The translations under genes and the position numbers were made by a program. The notes below the pieces were generated by a model. The model saw only the letters and a program-made list of their open reading frames with translations, was not told where the DNA came from and made no database searches. From contig CANRJE010000069.1 in assembly GCA_947630865.1 (NCBI GenBank), positions 1 through 7,594 of the forward strand: a stretch of 7,594 bases of DNA, read 5' to 3'. Within the stretch, counting starts at the first letter, position 1. Every line of letters starts with the position of its first letter. This DNA is from an uncultured Bacilli bacterium. GTDB lineage: Bacteria; Bacillota_I; Bacilli_A; RF39; UBA660. Shown here piece after piece: positions 5,971-7,594 of this stretch.

Positions 5971-7024
5971 TCTCTACCTCTAATTTTCTTTTACCATCTT
6001 CTATAATTAAAGCTTCAATTATTGGTTCAAGTTCTCCTTCCATAACACGGTCTAATTGTTTAGTTGTAAAACCAATTCTATGGTCTGTTACACGATTTTG
6101 AGGATAGTTATAGGTTCTAATCTTTTCACTTCTATCACCAGTTCCAATTTTACTTTTACGAATAGCACCTGTTTCTTCTTCTTCTTTTTTTATCATATAA
6201 TCATATACACGACTTTTTAATATTTGAAAAGCACGTTCTCTATTTTTAATTTGACTTCTTTCATTTTGACAAGTAACAACAATGCCAGTTGGAATATGTG
6301 TCATTCGAACAGCACTATCGGTTGTATTAACATGTTGTCCTCCAGCTCCACTTGAACGATAAATATCAACTCTAATATCATTCTCATTAATATCAACATC
6401 AATTGAATCAGCTTCTGGCATTACTAAAACAGTAGCTGTTGATGTTTGTATTCTTCCATTTGCTTCTGTTACAGGAACTCTTTGAACACGATGTGAACCA
6501 CTTTCATATTTCAACTTAGAATAAGCATTTTTACCTTTAATCATAAATTCAATTAAAGTGTATCCACCACTAGCTCCTTCTAAAGCATTTAATACTTCTA
6601 CTTGAAAACCATTCTTTAAAGCGTATTTTTCATACATTCTAAATAAATCTCCAGCAAAAATATTACCTTCATCTCCACCAGCAGCTCCTCTAATTTCCAT
6701 TAAAACATTTTTTAAATCATTTTTATCTTTAGGAATTAATAAAAGTTCTAAATCATTTTCTAACTTTGCTTTTTTACTTTCTAATTCTGTAATCTCTTCA
6801 CTTGCAAATTCAGCTAATTCTTTATCTTTTAACATTTCATTTGCTTCTTCTAAATCACTTAAAACTTTTTTATATTCCATATAACAATTAACTGTATCTT
6901 CAAGACTTGAAAGTTCAATAGATAATTCTTTTGATTTATTTAAATCACTTAAAACTTCACTACTTTGTAAAAGTTCATTTATTTCATCATATCTTTTTTT
7001 TGTTAATTCTAATCTTTCAATCAT
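5960..7024 (-). CDS. prfA: Peptide chain release factor 1
   Basis: RF1 recognises UAA and UAG in the ribosomal A site and triggers release of the finished peptide. The 354 residues fit the family. Residues 1 to about 95 form the N-terminal helical domain; GAAGGDEGNIFAGDLFRMY (113-131) is highly conserved; PVT (184-186), in HRVQRVPVTEANGR, is the tripeptide that reads stop codons and marks RF1 rather than RF2 (which has SPF); GAGGQHVN (226-233) holds the catalytic GGQ with Gln230, the methylation target of the adjacent prmC product. AGGAGG lies five bases before the ATG. The gene ends in TGA, a codon normally read by RF2, so RF2 is expected elsewhere in the genome. It follows rpoE by 36 bases with no clear terminator, suggesting one operon. 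Confidence 0.97.
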   Translation of the reverse strand: MIERLELTKKRYDEINELLQSSEVLSDLNKSKELSIELSSLEDTVNCYMEYKKVLSDLEEANEMLKDKELAEFASEEITELESKKAKLENDLELLLIPKDKNDLKNVLMEIRGAAGGDEGNIFAGDLFRMYEKYALKNGFQVEVLNALEGASGGYTLIEFMIKGKNAYSKLKYESGSHRVQRVPVTEANGRIQTSTATVLVMPEADSIDVDINENDIRVDIYRSSGAGGQHVNTTDSAVRMTHIPTGIVVTCQNERSQIKNRERAFQILKSRVYDYMIKKEEEETGAIRKSKIGTGDRSEKIRTYNYPQNRVTDHRIGFTTKQLDRVMEGELEPIIEALIIEDGKRKLEVESES

Positions 7025-7060
7025 ATTAACCTCCTATATAATTTTTTATTTTACAAGCAG

Positions 7061-7507
7061 TTATCCTAAATCATCTTCATCTAAAACTACTAAATCTGAT
7101 AAATCATCGTCATCATGGTCATCAAAATCATCACTAGCATCCATATCATCTGTATATTCATCATCATATTCATCTTCTAATGTACCATCATCTTCATTTA
7201 GATTTTCAAGTTCAATATCTTCTTCTTCCTCTTCTTCTTCTGAAGTATCAACAATAACTTTATCAGATGTATGACGACTTCTTAAATCCCAAACACCATC
7301 AATTAAAATAAATCTTTTATCAGTTGTTAAAGAAGTATAATAATCTCCAATCTTATTTTCAATTGTTTTCTCTGGTAAATCTAAAATTCCCACAATCTTT
7401 GTAAACAAATCTAAAGTATTAATACCTTTCTTTTCATTCGTTAAAATCATAAATGTAATATCTTTATAAGATAAATTTTCAACTTCTTCTTTTTTTATTT
7501 CTTTCAT
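7061..7507 (-). CDS. rpoE: DNA-directed RNA polymerase delta subunit
   Basis: The delta subunit is a Gram-positive accessory factor that binds RNA polymerase, helps displace it from nucleic acid, and affects promoter selectivity and recycling. Residues about 10-80 match the folded HARE-HTH domain, with IGDYYTSL, DKRFILIDG and VWDLRSRH as the best conserved pieces. From residue 88 the protein is an acidic, disordered tail rich in Asp and Glu, as in the family. At 148 residues it is somewhat shorter than the B. subtilis protein (about 173) and appears to lack the Lys-rich patch between domain and tail. GGAGG lies seven bases before the ATG at 7505-7507. The second half of the gene is built of GAA, GAT and GAC codons, including a near-perfect GAA tract at 7219-7240. 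It heads the rpoE-prfA-prmC group. Confidence 0.93.
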   Translation of the reverse strand: MKEIKKEEVENLSYKDITFMILTNEKKGINTLDLFTKIVGILDLPEKTIENKIGDYYTSLTTDKRFILIDGVWDLRSRHTSDKVIVDTSEEEEEEEDIELENLNEDDGTLEDEYDDEYTDDMDASDDFDDHDDDDLSDLVVLDEDDLG

Positions 7508-7529
7508 ACATAATCCTCCAAATTAAAAG

Positions 7530-7594
7530 TTATATAATTTTAATCATTATTTCAAATTCATCATTTTCTATTTTATATTTAACATAAAAATAAT
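7530..7594 (-). CDS. Possible C-terminal end of an upstream gene (partial)
   Basis: One minus-strand frame stays open from the window edge for 20 codons to a TAA at 7530-7532, leaving 22 bases to the rpoE start. The encoded tail (VKYKIENDEFEIMIKII at its end) alternates hydrophobic and charged residues like beta strands. The other two frames close earlier in this stretch. This could be the end of an upstream operon gene. A DUF1934 (YwiB-like) tail is one guess from its strand pattern, not a recognised match. The fragment is too short to be sure it is coding. Confidence 0.35.
   Translation of the reverse strand, partial: YFYVKYKIENDEFEIMIKII

Noticed and set aside
7529..7555. Possible rpoE promoter (TTGAAA ... 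TATAAC)
   Set aside because: The spacer is only 15 bases and the region is almost entirely A and T, so the match carries little weight. Transcription from an upstream gene is equally possible.

Overview
This AT-rich window carries eight complete genes, all on the minus strand, plus a probable gene fragment at its right edge. It looks like a low-GC Firmicute. An RNA polymerase delta subunit gene (rpoE), a MurZ-type MurA, a class II aldolase and the sporulation signal gene spoIIR together point to Bacilli. The compact spacing, the composition and a short SpoIIR suggest an uncultured gut Bacilli or Erysipelotrichia-like lineage rather than Bacillus itself. The genetic code appears standard: Trp is written TGG, recognisable proteins end where TGA, TAA or TAG predict, and prfA ends in TGA. 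This differs from the Mollicutes, where TGA reads as Trp. The species cannot be named from this sequence.

Read in the direction of transcription (right to left), the layout has three blocks. Block 1 holds a fragment of an unknown gene, then rpoE, prfA (release factor 1) and prmC (the methyltransferase that modifies release factors), which overlaps prfA by 11 bases. After a 9-bp inverted repeat that buries its ribosome binding site comes spoIIR. Block 2 is one uncharacterised single-pass membrane protein of 498 residues. It has its own extended -10 promoter and is bounded on both sides by intrinsic terminators. Block 3 starts at a second promoter and holds fba (aldolase), murA (first step of peptidoglycan precursor synthesis), an AT-rich hairpin, and an exported or membrane-anchored SGNH/GDSL hydrolase. 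A strong 14-bp hairpin terminator follows at the left edge.

The set is a rearranged form of the Bacillus subtilis rpoE-pyrG-spo0F-fbaA-tal-murAB-rho-rpmE-tdk-prfA-prmC-spoIIR neighbourhood. The fba-murA and prfA-prmC-spoIIR cores survive, but their order is swapped, pyrG, spo0F, tal, rho, rpmE and tdk are absent from the window, and an unknown membrane protein sits at the join. No mobile element, tRNA, rRNA or CRISPR array was seen, and no gene-free stretch reaches 300 bases.

The most interesting material lies in the gene junctions. The spoIIR terminator's 3' arm also forms the -35 box of the next promoter. The other terminator's T-tract runs directly into another TTGACT -35 box. Three gene-end hairpins begin inside the coding sequence or stop codon. 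The spoIIR ribosome binding site lies in a hairpin arm and implies a TTG start. The 498-residue protein is the best candidate for undescribed biology, but its function cannot be read from the sequence.
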